A stretch of DNA of 58,956 nt from Candidatus Sericytochromatia bacterium (GCA_035285325.1 JAYKJB010000075.1:1-58956), one strand, 5' to 3'; shown: positions 34,379 to 43,879, counted from the first letter of the stretch. A program made the numbers and translations. Notes: generated by a model not told the origin, from the sequence alone.

Positions 34379-36136
34379 TCAATCCGAGAGGTCAGCTCGC
34401 CGGATCTTGCCATCCTTCAGCCCGAAGTAGCGATCCAGCACCTTGCGCGCGACGGGCGCGGCGATCTCCCCCCCGTGGCCGGCGGCCTCGGCAAAGGCCA
34501 CCACGGCGATGCTGGGATGGGTATCTGGACCGTAACAGACGAACCACGCATGGGTTTTGGGCTTGCCGCTCTCAGCGGAGCCGGTCTTGCCGGAAATGCC
34601 CTTGCCCGGCACGTCCGCCGCCACTCCCGTGCCAGAAGCCACGACGGCGCGGATGCCTTGCCGGACCACCTTCAAGCTGCTCGGACGCCACTTGCTTTGC
34701 AGGCGAAACTGCGGCGCGGAGCCGTCGTCGACCAGGCGCGGAACCGCCACCTTGCCGCCCGTCGCGATGCTACTGACCATCACCGCCGCCTGCAGGGGCG
34801 TGACGCTCACCGCCCCCTGTCCGATCGACATGTTGGCGGAGTCGCCAGGCCACCACTTGTCCTTGAACTCGCGCTGTTTCCATTCGGGATCAGGGATCAG
34901 ACCGCGGCTCTCGCCGCCCAGCGCCACCCCGGTGTAGTCGCCCAGGCCAGCTTCGCGGGCGTAGCGCGCCATGACCGCCCCACCCATCTCGACCCCGAGC
35001 TGGTAGTAGACCGTGTCAATCGACCATTGCAACGATTGCGTCAGGTTGACCGAGCCGAAGCCCTCAGCCTTCCAGTCGTGAAAGATACGGTTGCCCACGC
35101 GCAGAGAGCCCGTCGAGTTGAAGGTGCGCCCCGGGCTGCAACGACCGGACTCCAGCGCGGCCAGCGCCATCGGAATCTTGAAGATCGAGCCCGGCGGATA
35201 GGCCGAAAGCGCCCGGTTGACGAAGGGGAAATTCATCCGCTGCAACGCCTGCCATTCCTTGGCCTTGACGCGCCGACTGAAGACGTTGGGCTCGAACACG
35301 GGGCGACTGGCCAGCGCCAGCAGTTCGCCGTTCTGCGGATTCATCGCGACCACCGCGCCCGTCAGCTTGGCCTCATCCAAGGCTTGTTCGGCGACCAGCT
35401 GCAGGTCGGCATCGAGGAACAGTTTCAGGTCCTTGCCAGGAATGGCCGGAATGACGCCCATCATCTGGACCAAACGCCCACGCGAATCGACCTCGACCCG
35501 CTGAAAGCCGTTTTGCCCCCGCAACCAGGCGTCCTGCGTGCGCTCGATGCCACTCTTGCCGATGATGTCCCCCGTGCGCATGCCCCGCTCCGGAAAGCGG
35601 CCCAGTTCGTACTCCGTGACCTCCCCCACGTAGCCCAGCACGTGAGCGCCCAGGCGACCCTTGGGATAGAAGCGAACCGTATCCGGCTCGATCGACACGC
35701 CGGGCAGATCCCCCTGATGTTCAGCGATGCGCGCGATGATGCGCTGGTCGATGTCAGGGATCAGCTTGATGGGATGAGAACTCTGGTAGCCGAAGCGCTC
35801 GACGCGACGGCGGATCTCGGCACCATCGACGCCCAGCAGGGCCTGCAGGCGGTCGATCACCTCGCCCACCTGGGCCCGCTTCATCTTGATCGGGTACAGG
35901 GCCAGGCTGTAACTCAGCCGGTTGCTGGCCAGGATGCGCCCGTGACGATCACGAATCACGCCGCGCGGCGCCAGCTGCGGGATGATGCGCAGGCGATTGC
36001 CTTCGGCCAGCTTGAGAAAACGGCCACCTTCATAGATCTGCAACTGGGCCAGGCGGCCCAGCAACACCGATCCCATCACCAAGGCCACGCCCATGAAGCA
36101 GACCGCCTTGAATCCTCGTTCTTCGCGATCATCCAT
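34379..36136 (-). CDS. mrdA: Penicillin-binding protein 2 (elongasome transpeptidase)
   Basis: Class B PBP that cross-links peptidoglycan during elongation with RodA and MreBCD. A single N-terminal membrane helix (FKAVCFMGVALVMGSVLL) is followed by the PBP dimer domain (PRGVIRDRHGRILASN) and the transpeptidase domain with the catalytic Ser in YPPGSIFKIP (S-x-x-K), SID in WSIDTVYYQLG (S-x-D), and KTG in GISGKTGSAESGKPKTHAWF. At 585 residues it is slightly short but complete. Start ATG 36136; upstream ribosome binding site weak. It follows mreD by 45 nt. Confidence 0.94.
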   Translation of the reverse strand: MDDREERGFKAVCFMGVALVMGSVLLGRLAQLQIYEGGRFLKLAEGNRLRIIPQLAPRGVIRDRHGRILASNRLSYSLALYPIKMKRAQVGEVIDRLQALLGVDGAEIRRRVERFGYQSSHPIKLIPDIDQRIIARIAEHQGDLPGVSIEPDTVRFYPKGRLGAHVLGYVGEVTEYELGRFPERGMRTGDIIGKSGIERTQDAWLRGQNGFQRVEVDSRGRLVQMMGVIPAIPGKDLKLFLDADLQLVAEQALDEAKLTGAVVAMNPQNGELLALASRPVFEPNVFSRRVKAKEWQALQRMNFPFVNRALSAYPPGSIFKIPMALAALESGRCSPGRTFNSTGSLRVGNRIFHDWKAEGFGSVNLTQSLQWSIDTVYYQLGVEMGGAVMARYAREAGLGDYTGVALGGESRGLIPDPEWKQREFKDKWWPGDSANMSIGQGAVSVTPLQAAVMVSSIATGGKVAVPRLVDDGSAPQFRLQSKWRPSSLKVVRQGIRAVVASGTGVAADVPGKGISGKTGSAESGKPKTHAWFVCYGPDTHPSIAVVAFAEAAGHGGEIAAPVARKVLDRYFGLKDGKIRRADLSD

Positions 36137-36181
36137 GGGCGTGAGCGCCGACAGGAGCGATGGGGATGGGCAACACGGGCG

Positions 36182-36679
36182 TCAACCTTCGCGGGCTTCC
36201 TGGCTGGGAAAGCGAGACAGCACCAGATAAAACAGCATCACCAGGGCCGCATTGGCAAGCCCCACAGGCATCGACAAGGACGCAAAGTGGTCCCACACGG
36301 CCATGCGCCCCTGAGCGAACAGGTACAGCGCGATCAGCAGCCCCTCGCCCAGGGTCGCCAGCACCCCCACCATCACCAGGCTGAGCAAGTCCAGACGATA
36401 GATGTGGGGCTGCACCATGCCCACGACAAAACCGGCCAGCCCCTTGGTGACGGCATACAGCAGCCCGGCCCCCACCAGCAGGTCCTGGCAGCCCCCCGCC
36501 AGCACGCCCAACCAGGCTCCGATGCGAGGGCCCCGTAACATGCTGGTCAGCACGACCAGCGCCAGCACCGGATCGAGCCGCCACTGAAAGTAGGGCAACA
36601 CCGCCAGTTCACTGGACTGCCAGATCAGCGCGAAGGGCAACATCAACCAGAGGGCACGCTCCAAGGTCACGGGGGCCAC
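36182..36679 (-). CDS. mreD: Rod shape-determining membrane protein MreD
   Basis: Small membrane protein of about five helices that links MreC to the elongation machinery. It is recognised by position between mreC and mrdA, size (165 residues) and the family segment FQWRLDPVLALVVLTSMLRGPRIGAWLGVLAGGCQDLL, seen here as PDxLL-like (QDLLVGAGLLYA). The GTG start at 36679 abuts the mreC stop codon, so translation is probably coupled. MreD is poorly conserved and the family call leans on context. Confidence 0.85.
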   Translation of the reverse strand: MAPVTLERALWLMLPFALIWQSSELAVLPYFQWRLDPVLALVVLTSMLRGPRIGAWLGVLAGGCQDLLVGAGLLYAVTKGLAGFVVGMVQPHIYRLDLLSLVMVGVLATLGEGLLIALYLFAQGRMAVWDHFASLSMPVGLANAALVMLFYLVLSRFPSQEAREG

Positions 36680-37582
36680 CTAGGGCGCCGCCGAGCTGGT
36701 CGGACTGGGCTTGGGCGTGGGCGACGGCGTCGGCCGTGGGGGTTCCGGCATCGCCGACAGCCCGGGCGGCATGACGAGCACCTCTTCGAGCTTGCCCAGG
36801 TCGACGGCGGTGATGACCCGCAATTCAGGAAACAGCATCGCCTGCACCGTGGTACCCGGGGCATTCTTTTCCGCCTGCAACTGCACGATGCGACCGACCG
36901 GCAGGCCTTTGGGGAAGGCCCCCCCATAGCCACTGGTGATCAACACGTCCCCGATGCGCCACTTTTCCGGGCGTTCCAGGTAACGCAGGGCCGGCCAAGC
37001 GTCGCCCTGTCCCTGCATGATGCCGGCGTAGCGGTTGCGCGTGTTGATGACGGAGACCGCGCTGGAGGGGTCCGTCACGAGCGCGACCATGGCGGTCGAC
37101 GAAGACACCGTCACGATCCGGCCGACCAGGCCCTGGCGCGTCAGCACCACCGAGTTGAGCTGCACTCCCTGCAGTTGACCCAGGTCGAGCACCAGGCGCT
37201 GATGCCAGTTGTCCGGATTGCGTCCGACCACCCGAGCCACCACAGGGGCCACGCCGGTCGGCAACCTGAGTTTCAACAGATCGTGCAGCCGGGCATTTTC
37301 CAGACCCTGTTCCGTGCGGGCTTGCAGCAAGGCTTCCAGTTCCACCACACGGGCTTCCAGGCGGGCCTTGTCGGCTTCGAGCGAACGCAGGTCCTTGACC
37401 CGATCGATGGTCTGGTGAGTCGCCCCCGTGACGCGCTCGATCAGGGCGAGAAACGGGGCCATGACCTCGTGCAGCACCATGGTGCGCCCGGAGAACCAAC
37501 CCACGGCAAGGGCCGCCCCCAGCAGGGCGGCCACAAACAGCACTTCACGAAGGGGAAACTTTCGTCGCCTTACGCTCGGCAT
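36680..37582 (-). CDS. mreC: Rod shape-determining protein MreC
   Basis: Periplasmic scaffold of the elongasome anchored by one N-terminal helix (EVLFVAALLGAALAVGWFS), followed by a coiled coil (LRSLEADKARLEARVVELEALLQ) and the two-barrel MreC domain with ARVVGRNPDNWHQRLVLDLG, NRYAGIMQGQGD and GDVLITSGYGGAFPKGLPVG. The C-terminus has a Pro/Ser-rich tail of about 25 residues. I chose ATG 37582, which gives the short basic segment MPSVRRRKFPLRE before the helix; it lacks a clear ribosome binding site but lies 10 nt after mreB. Confidence 0.92.
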   Translation of the reverse strand: MPSVRRRKFPLREVLFVAALLGAALAVGWFSGRTMVLHEVMAPFLALIERVTGATHQTIDRVKDLRSLEADKARLEARVVELEALLQARTEQGLENARLHDLLKLRLPTGVAPVVARVVGRNPDNWHQRLVLDLGQLQGVQLNSVVLTRQGLVGRIVTVSSSTAMVALVTDPSSAVSVINTRNRYAGIMQGQGDAWPALRYLERPEKWRIGDVLITSGYGGAFPKGLPVGRIVQLQAEKNAPGTTVQAMLFPELRVITAVDLGKLEEVLVMPPGLSAMPEPPRPTPSPTPKPSPTSSAAP

Positions 37583-37592
37583 GGGGCGAACG

Positions 37593-38815
<1,223 letters not shown>

Positions 38816-38887
38816 CTTCAAGCCAGGCCACGCTTGTCAGCTCCAGGGCCCGCGGCCGGCCGGACAGAGCCAGAGACACCGCGGCCC

Positions 38888-39655
38888 TCACCCAGGTGCC
38901 CCGACGGGGGTTCGCGTGCGCCGCCAGGCATCGCTGGTTTCCCGCAAGCTGACGAAGCCTCCGGCGCCGATCACCAGATGGTCCAGCACCTCGATGCCCA
39001 GCCAATCGGAGGCCCCTAACAGGCGGCGGGTCAAGGCATGGTCCTCCGGGCTGGGGGTCGGGTCGCCGGAAGGGTGGTTGTGGGCCAGCACGATCGCCGC
39101 CGCCCCGCGTCGAATGGCCGCGCGAAACACCTCCCGCGGATGCACGAGCACCGCCTCCAGTGAACCGATCGCCACCACGTCGAAGCCAAGCGGCGCATGC
39201 TTGCGATTCAGCGAGAGCACGCCGAAATGTTCGCGGTCCAGGCCTTCCAGGCGAGGCGCCAGGTGCCGCCAGCTGGCCTCGGGGGAGTCGATGCGCGACG
39301 GGGGCTGCAGGCTGCTGGCGCGCAGGCGGCGGCCCATTTCCTGGACGGCGGCCAGTCTGGCCTGCTTGACCGGTCCGATGCCCCGCACGGACAAGCGCTC
39401 GCCGGCAGCGGCGCGCAACAGCCCCGTCAGACCGGACGGGTCGCCGGCATCCTGATAGCGCGACAACAGCATCTCCGCGAGTTGCAGGGCACTGTGGCGG
39501 GCATCGCCCGTCCCGAGCAACAGGGCCAGCAACTCCGCCTCGCTGAGCGAGGCCGCCCCGCGAGTGGCCAGGCGCTCACGGGGAGCGAGCCCGGAGGCCC
39601 AGCGCCCGTTTCGGGCGATCGCCCGGGCCGACCCGCCGGCCTGCGCGCGGCTCAC
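38888..39655 (-). CDS. radC: RadC/JAB1-MPN domain protein
   Basis: Member of the RadC family, once linked to DNA repair, whose exact role is unsettled. An N-terminal UPF0758 helix-hairpin-helix segment (LSVRGIGPVKQARLAAVQEMGRRL) precedes a JAB/MPN metalloprotease-like domain with the zinc motif HNHPSGDPTPSPED and the upstream Glu region. At 255 residues it is typical. The GTG start overlaps the maf stop (GTGA), so translation is coupled. The maf-radC-mreB order is also known in Firmicutes. Confidence 0.93.
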   Translation of the reverse strand: MSRAQAGGSARAIARNGRWASGLAPRERLATRGAASLSEAELLALLLGTGDARHSALQLAEMLLSRYQDAGDPSGLTGLLRAAAGERLSVRGIGPVKQARLAAVQEMGRRLRASSLQPPSRIDSPEASWRHLAPRLEGLDREHFGVLSLNRKHAPLGFDVVAIGSLEAVLVHPREVFRAAIRRGAAAIVLAHNHPSGDPTPSPEDHALTRRLLGASDWLGIEVLDHLVIGAGGFVSLRETSDAWRRTRTPVGAPG

Positions 39656-40257
39656 AACAGCCGCCAGCCGAGCTCCCGCCAGGCCGCGTCGAGGCGGGCC
39701 AGCGGCAAGCCGACGATGTTCTGATAATCCCCGCGAATCTCCCTCACGAAGACCCCGCCCAGTCCCTGAATGGCATAGGCGCCCGCCTTGTCGAGCGGTT
39801 CCCCGGTCGCAATGTAGGCGCTGATCTCTTCCGGCGCGAGCGGTCGCATGAACACCTCGCTCTGCACGTGGGCGACGACCGACTGCCCGCTGGGCACGGC
39901 AAACAGGGCGATGCCCGTGTAGACGGCATGCCAGCGCCCCGCCAGCGCCGTCAGCATGCGGCCGGCATCCGCCGCGTCGCAGGGTTTGCCCAGAATCTGC
40001 CCGTCCAGGACCACCACGGTGTCGGCCCCGAGGACCAGGTCCGCGCCGGGATGACGAACCATCACCTCTCGGGCCTTGTCGGAGGCCAGCCTCGTCACCA
40101 GGTCTTCGGGCGTGATGCCGGGTGGCACATGCTCCGGGTTCCGGCTCGGATCGACCAGCGGCGTGAGGCCGAGCTGGCCCAGCAGCGTGGCGCGACGCGG
40201 GGAGGCGGAGGCCAGCACGAGGCGAGCGTCCCGCAGATTGCGCAGGGTCAAGGGCAT
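39652..40257 (-). CDS. maf: Maf family nucleoside triphosphate pyrophosphatase
   Basis: House-cleaning pyrophosphatase that hydrolyses non-canonical or specific NTPs. It starts with the Maf signature LVLASASPRRATLLGQLGL and contains LVLGADTVVVLDGQILGKP, HAVYTGIALF and GDYQNIVGLPLARL at the C-terminus. The Asp and Lys residues of the active site are in place. ATG 40257 gives a standard 201-residue protein; AAAGGCGG upstream is a possible ribosome binding site. First gene of the maf-radC pair. Confidence 0.93.
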   Translation of the reverse strand: MPLTLRNLRDARLVLASASPRRATLLGQLGLTPLVDPSRNPEHVPPGITPEDLVTRLASDKAREVMVRHPGADLVLGADTVVVLDGQILGKPCDAADAGRMLTALAGRWHAVYTGIALFAVPSGQSVVAHVQSEVFMRPLAPEEISAYIATGEPLDKAGAYAIQGLGGVFVREIRGDYQNIVGLPLARLDAAWRELGWRLL

Positions 40258-40394
40258 CCGCCTTTCAAGAGCATCGGGGATAGGGAGGCGATCGCCGAAA
40301 TGGCTCGTCGGCGATGTCGGCAGCGTACCACTGCCAGGGGCCCGAATCCAGTCAAAACAGACCACTTCGGGGAATTGCCGCCCTGACGGCTCCT

Positions 40395-40440
40395 TGACGT
40401 CAGGCATCTGTTTAACAAGACCTTAACGTCATTTATGACG
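40395..40440. promoter_or_regulatory. Two palindromes upstream of the LRV-repeat protein gene
   Basis: TGACGTCA (40395-40402) and CGTCAT-TT-ATGACG (40427-40440) lie within 62 bp of the start at 40457, in an AT-rich stretch. TTGACG at 40394-40399 could be a -35 but I found no well-spaced -10. The second palindrome shares the TGACG half-site of the first (as CGTCA/TGACG), suggesting sites for one dimeric regulator. Confidence 0.4.
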
Positions 40441-40456
40441 AACCTTAGGCGAAGAC

Positions 40457-41872
40457 ATGATCAAGCAGCGGGGAAAACCGATGACACACGCACAGAAAAA
40501 CCCGACTCAGACGGCCCGCCTGGGCTATGACAGCTACCAGCCGGTCCGGCACCAGCCCGCGCCGCTGACGCCGGTCTGGCTGCCGGCAGCACGGCCCCTG
40601 TCCCGCGAGGAACGCCTGCAGCTGGCCATGAGTCCGCTGGTGGATGAGGCCACGTGGTTCAAGCTGGTCCAGTCGCAGGACATCGAGATCCAGGTGGCCG
40701 TGGCGCTCAACCCGAAAGCCACCCGCCACGTGCTGGAATTGCTGGCCCGCACCGCCCACGAAGAGGCTCAGATCGCGGTGGCCGCCCACCCGCAGATGAC
40801 CCCATCGCTGCTCAGCGTGCTGGCCAACACCGGGCGGCAGCGGGTCCAGGAGGCGGTGGCCTGTCACCCACTGACCCCTCCGGCCCTGCTCGAAAGCCTC
40901 GTGGCATCCGCTCACGTATCCGTGCGTGCCGCGGCCTTGCGCCATCCGAAGCTCGCCCCCGAGACGATCGCAGAGGCCCTGACCGGCTCTGCGGCGGCCC
41001 GTGAAGCCGTCGCCCGCAACCCTGCCCTGACCCGCCACCAGCTGGCGCAGCTGGCCCAGGCGGCCACCCCTGGCGTGGCCGCCGCCCTGCTGCGTCATCC
41101 CAAGCTGGATGCGCCCTTGTTCACCCAGTTACTGGGTCTGGGCGATCAGGCGCTCTGGCAAGCGGCCCTGCGCCATCGCCTGATGACCTCCGATGGCCTG
41201 CTGGCCATTCTGGAGCGTCGCCCTGGCCCGACCATCAAGGCCGCCATCCTGCAATCGCCTCGGGTCGACCGCAAGGTGCTGACCCATCTGGCGCTGGACC
41301 CCGATGCGAAGATCCGGGCCGGCGTGGCGCGGCACCCCGACACACCGGTCTCGGTCTTGCTGACGCTGCTGGAGGACGTCCGAGAGGATGTGCGCCTGGC
41401 CTTGCTGTCGCAACCCCGCTGGCACGCGCCGCTGCTGGATGCGATCGTCACCGGCCCTGACCATGACCTCAAGCTCGCGCTGGCCTGCCATCCCCACCTG
41501 CCCGAGGAGGTCCTCAACGCCCTGCTCGACACCCGCCATGTCACCCTCCACGCCGCCATCCTGCGCCGCCCCAGACTGGGACCGCGGGTGCTGACGAAGC
41601 TGGCTCACTCGCCTTTCGCGAGCGTGCGGCTGGAACTGGTTCAGCACCCAGCCTTGAACCCGGCGCTGGCCGAGGAGCTGGCCTGTGACCGTAGCTGGCC
41701 CGTGCGGGACATGGCCCTGCGCTCGGGCAAGCTGCGCGAGAGCACCCGCCAGCGCCTGACCCACGATCCCGTCAAATGGGTTCGCCTGACGGCGGCCGGA
41801 CAAGCGCCGACGTGGCCCTGGGAGTTCACGCAGCGCGACCGCGATTTCGCCGCGGCGCTGAAGGCCCGCTGA
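40457..41872 (+). CDS. Leucine-rich repeat variant (LRV) or HEAT-like repeat protein
   Basis: About 470 residues, cytoplasmic, built almost entirely from short helical repeats of about 22-25 residues of the pattern V-A-x-H/N-P-x-x-P-x-x-L-L-x-x-L-A-x-D (for example AVAAHPQMTPSLLSVLA, AAALRHPKLAPETIAEAL, AGVARHPDTPVSVLLTLL, ALACHPHLPEEVLNALL). This is the LRV signature; I count at least 13 repeats. The canonical LRV protein also has an N-terminal 4Fe-4S cluster, but this one has no cysteine cluster. Likely a protein-protein scaffold of unknown partner. Start ATG 40457 or ATG 40481 (GGGG upstream); both are plausible. Confidence 0.72.
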   Translation: MIKQRGKPMTHAQKNPTQTARLGYDSYQPVRHQPAPLTPVWLPAARPLSREERLQLAMSPLVDEATWFKLVQSQDIEIQVAVALNPKATRHVLELLARTAHEEAQIAVAAHPQMTPSLLSVLANTGRQRVQEAVACHPLTPPALLESLVASAHVSVRAAALRHPKLAPETIAEALTGSAAAREAVARNPALTRHQLAQLAQAATPGVAAALLRHPKLDAPLFTQLLGLGDQALWQAALRHRLMTSDGLLAILERRPGPTIKAAILQSPRVDRKVLTHLALDPDAKIRAGVARHPDTPVSVLLTLLEDVREDVRLALLSQPRWHAPLLDAIVTGPDHDLKLALACHPHLPEEVLNALLDTRHVTLHAAILRRPRLGPRVLTKLAHSPFASVRLELVQHPALNPALAEELACDRSWPVRDMALRSGKLRESTRQRLTHDPVKWVRLTAAGQAPTWPWEFTQRDRDFAAALKAR

Positions 41873-42022
41873 GAACGTGCCGGGGGCCGTCGGATAGCCC
41901 CCACGTCCCTCCGGTTCCCCGACGCTCGTGCAGGGGCAACCTGGCGAACGCGTTTGTCAGGGCGCGCAAGGGGGTAGGAAGGGGGCAACGAGGGTCCCTG
42001 GGGTCAGGGGCCTGGAGATTCG

Positions 42023-42520
42023 ATGCGCCAGGGTATCATCGTGTTCGCCGACTCCGCCCCCGCCGGATCGCCAGCGCAAGCGCGTCTGCTGGCGACGATG
42101 GAGGCGCTCCGGGGCGTGGCTGAGGCGGTCCCGTTTCTGGCCTACGCAGACGCTCAGCACACCCAGACGCTGCGTGACCTCGTGGGCGGTCCACCGCCCC
42201 GCTTCTTTCCTCAGGCCAACCGACCGCAATTGGGCGAACGGCTGGCGCAGGCCTTCGCCTTCCTGTTCATCCAGGACTACGAACGCGTGGTGCTGCTGAC
42301 GGAGCAGTTCGAACCGCGGCGCGCCGAGGAGATCCAGCAGGCCTTGCAGGCCCTGAGCGAAGCCGCCTGCTGCATCGAAGAGCGCAACGGGGCTTACATG
42401 GTCGCCGTGCGACGCGCAGACTTCCCCCTGGTGGCCCCGATCTTCGATGAGGTACGCTGGGACAGGCCCGGAGCCAAATCCGAGGCCGATGCGTTGCTGG
42501 CCGCCGCCAGCGATACCTGA
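42023..42520 (+). CDS. Degenerate DUF2064 (glycosyltransferase A-like) protein
   Basis: At 165 residues it matches the DUF2064/TIGR04282 nucleotide-sugar transferase-like fold: QLGERLAQAFAFLFIQDYERVVLLTEQ aligns with the G-x-R-L..AF...Y-x-x-V-V-L-I-G-x-D block, followed by EIQQALQALSEAACCIEERNGAYMVAV and FDEVRW near the end. In normal members the strand ends in DxP or DSP and the later loop reads DGGYYLIG; here these are TEQFEP and RNGAYMVAV, so the putative metal/nucleotide Asp residues are missing. Probably inactive as a transferase. Start ATG 42023 has GGAG. Similarity is by memory of the family. Confidence 0.6.
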   Translation: MRQGIIVFADSAPAGSPAQARLLATMEALRGVAEAVPFLAYADAQHTQTLRDLVGGPPPRFFPQANRPQLGERLAQAFAFLFIQDYERVVLLTEQFEPRRAEEIQQALQALSEAACCIEERNGAYMVAVRRADFPLVAPIFDEVRWDRPGAKSEADALLAAASDT

Positions 42521-42564
42521 GCGAGCAACCGCGACACGGACGCGGGGAAAGAGAGACCAGCGCC

Positions 42565-43074
42565 ATGGCCATGCACCACGCGGCCCCACAGGCCGGAAAT
42601 CCGGGCGGTGGGCAGCAAGTCTTCAAACCCCGGGCCTCCGTCTACAAGTTCCAGTCCTATTACCCCCTGATCGCGGCCGGCCTGGTCGTCGCGGTGGCGG
42701 CCGGGGCGGCGATCGCCTACGGGCTGCGTGCCTGGCTGCCCCTGTGGTGGATGATCCCTCTTTTCATGGCCTTCCCGGCCGTTTCGGTGGGGGTCGGCGC
42801 GATCTACGCCCAGCGCCTCACCCGATCGCGCATCGTGCTGGACGGGGAGCGGTTGCGAATCTTCTCGGGCCAGAACCTGGAAGCCAACATTCCCTGGAGC
42901 CACATCACGCGGCTGACCGTTCGCCGCGAACGCAACCAGGAAATCTTCGAAATCTGGTTGCGGGACCAACCCGTTCAGCTGCCGGTGGCCTTCTTTGAGC
43001 AGGGCGAGGGATTGCTCCAGGCCGTCAGCGCCCGCACCCGCCGTCCCTGGGAACGCCCCCGAGCACGGGCCTGA
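42565..43074 (+). CDS. Small membrane protein with a PH-like domain
   Basis: A 169-residue protein with two adjacent membrane helices (YPLIAAGLVVAVAAGAAIAY and PLWWMIPLFMAFPAVSVGVGAIY) followed by a beta-rich cytoplasmic part (SRIVLDGERLRIFSGQNLEANIPWSHITRLTV and FEIWLRDQPVQLPVAFF). That pattern, helix pair then a strand-rich domain with an I-x-W-x-x-I motif, is typical of bacterial PH-like (bPH/DUF304-type) membrane proteins of unknown function. ATG 42565; a second ATG at 42571 is possible. Located just before the ncRNA gene. Confidence 0.7.
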   Translation: MAMHHAAPQAGNPGGGQQVFKPRASVYKFQSYYPLIAAGLVVAVAAGAAIAYGLRAWLPLWWMIPLFMAFPAVSVGVGAIYAQRLTRSRIVLDGERLRIFSGQNLEANIPWSHITRLTVRRERNQEIFEIWLRDQPVQLPVAFFEQGEGLLQAVSARTRRPWERPRARA

Positions 43075-43089
43075 GCGCGCCTGATTGGA

Positions 43090-43118
43090 TTGCCACGACC
43101 CTCTTCCCGTGCTACGCT
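43090..43118 (+). promoter_or_regulatory. Promoter of the 6S-like ncRNA gene
   Basis: TTGCCA (43090-43095), an exact 17-bp spacer and TACGCT (43113-43118). Predicted transcription start is near 43125, right where the closing stem of the RNA begins. Confidence 0.7.
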
Positions 43119-43124
43119 GGGCCT

Positions 43125-43302
43125 CGTTCACGTTGGCTGCGGACCCTTGATGTGTTTCGGGCTACATTTTTTGAACAAGGGAACCCACATCTCAGAGGGT
43201 GGCCGTAAACCGTCCTTGCAGGCGGAAACTTCAAACCCTCCGGCGGGAACCCACCTGGTGAACCAGGGTTCGAAAGCCGTCAGGTCCGTAGCGCCAACGT
43301 GG
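43125..43302 (+). ncRNA. Structured non-coding RNA, probable 6S RNA (ssrS)
   Basis: An independent transcription unit of about 178 nt with no coding potential. The ends form a closing stem: 43129-43136 pairs with 43294-43301 (8 bp), then after a 2-nt bulge 43137-43145 pairs with 43283-43291 (9 bp, one G-U). Inside are two copies of GGGAACCCAC (43179-43188, 43245-43254) and a GGGTTC (266-271 of the 43 kb line, 43266-43271) able to form a hairpin with the second copy. Size, a long rod with an internal open region, its own strong promoter, and a terminator match 6S RNA, which binds and sequesters RNA polymerase. I could not run a covariance search; other RNA families are possible, but tmRNA, SRP RNA and RNase P lack their hallmark motifs here. 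Confidence 0.6.
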
Positions 43303-43345
43303 ACGAAGCTGCTCGACCGGCCCTGGTCGGGCAGCTTCGTTGTTT
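43303..43345 (+). terminator. Rho-independent terminator of the ncRNA
   Basis: A long hairpin: ACGAAGCTGC (43303-43312) pairs perfectly with 43331-43340, with an inner stem CGACC/GGTCG (43314-43318, 43325-43329), followed by TGTTT. It lies before tsaE, so tsaE needs readthrough or its own start. Confidence 0.8.
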
Positions 43346-43375
43346 GATGCGCGCCCCGTTGCCTGGACGATCGCC

Positions 43376-43879
43376 ATGCCCGCCTGGTCCCTCTTCCTGC
43401 CCGACGCCGACGCCACCGAACGTCTGGGCCACTGGCTGGGTCAGACGGCCCGCCCGGGCGATGTGCTGCTGCTACACGGCAACCTCGGGGCCGGCAAGAC
43501 GACGCTGGTGCGAGGACTGGCGCGCGGATTGGCCCTGGACGCCGAGGTGACCTCGCCGACCTTTGCGCTGGTGCAGACCTATGGGGGGCACCCCGCGCTG
43601 CACCACCTGGACCTTTACCGGCTGGAAACGGCCGAGGTGCTCGCCGCTGGACTCGATGAATACTGGGAAGCCGGCGATGCGGTGTGTGCGATCGAATGGC
43701 CGGAGCGCCTCCGCGGCGACGGCCTGGACCTCCGGCCCGCCGCCAGCCTGGCGCTCAGCCTGACCGCCGAGGAGCCGGAGGGAAGACAGGCCGCGTTCCA
43801 GGCCGAAACAGGCGGCCGGCCGTCTGAATGGCTTGCGGCCCTCGAGACGGTCGCGCGTGAGGCGGGAGTCGTGGCGTGA
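43376..43879 (+). CDS. tsaE: tRNA t6A-modification ATPase TsaE
   Basis: P-loop ATPase required for N6-threonylcarbamoyladenosine formation at position 37 of ANN-decoding tRNAs, acting with TsaB and TsaD. Walker A is LLLHGNLGAGKTTLVRGLARGL; the family segments TSPTFALVQTYGG, HHLDLYRLE and AIEWPERL are present. At 167 residues it is normal. ATG 43376 is the start with the best family length; TTG 43340 in frame would add 12 residues inside the terminator region. Its stop overlaps the tsaB start. Confidence 0.92.
   Translation: MPAWSLFLPDADATERLGHWLGQTARPGDVLLLHGNLGAGKTTLVRGLARGLALDAEVTSPTFALVQTYGGHPALHHLDLYRLETAEVLAAGLDEYWEAGDAVCAIEWPERLRGDGLDLRPAASLALSLTAEEPEGRQAAFQAETGGRPSEWLAALETVAREAGVVA

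Noticed and set aside
43261-43280. A GGTTCGAA stretch in the ncRNA that resembles a tRNA T-arm
   Set aside because: No acceptor stem, anticodon arm or CCA fits around it; it is part of the ncRNA 3' hairpin.
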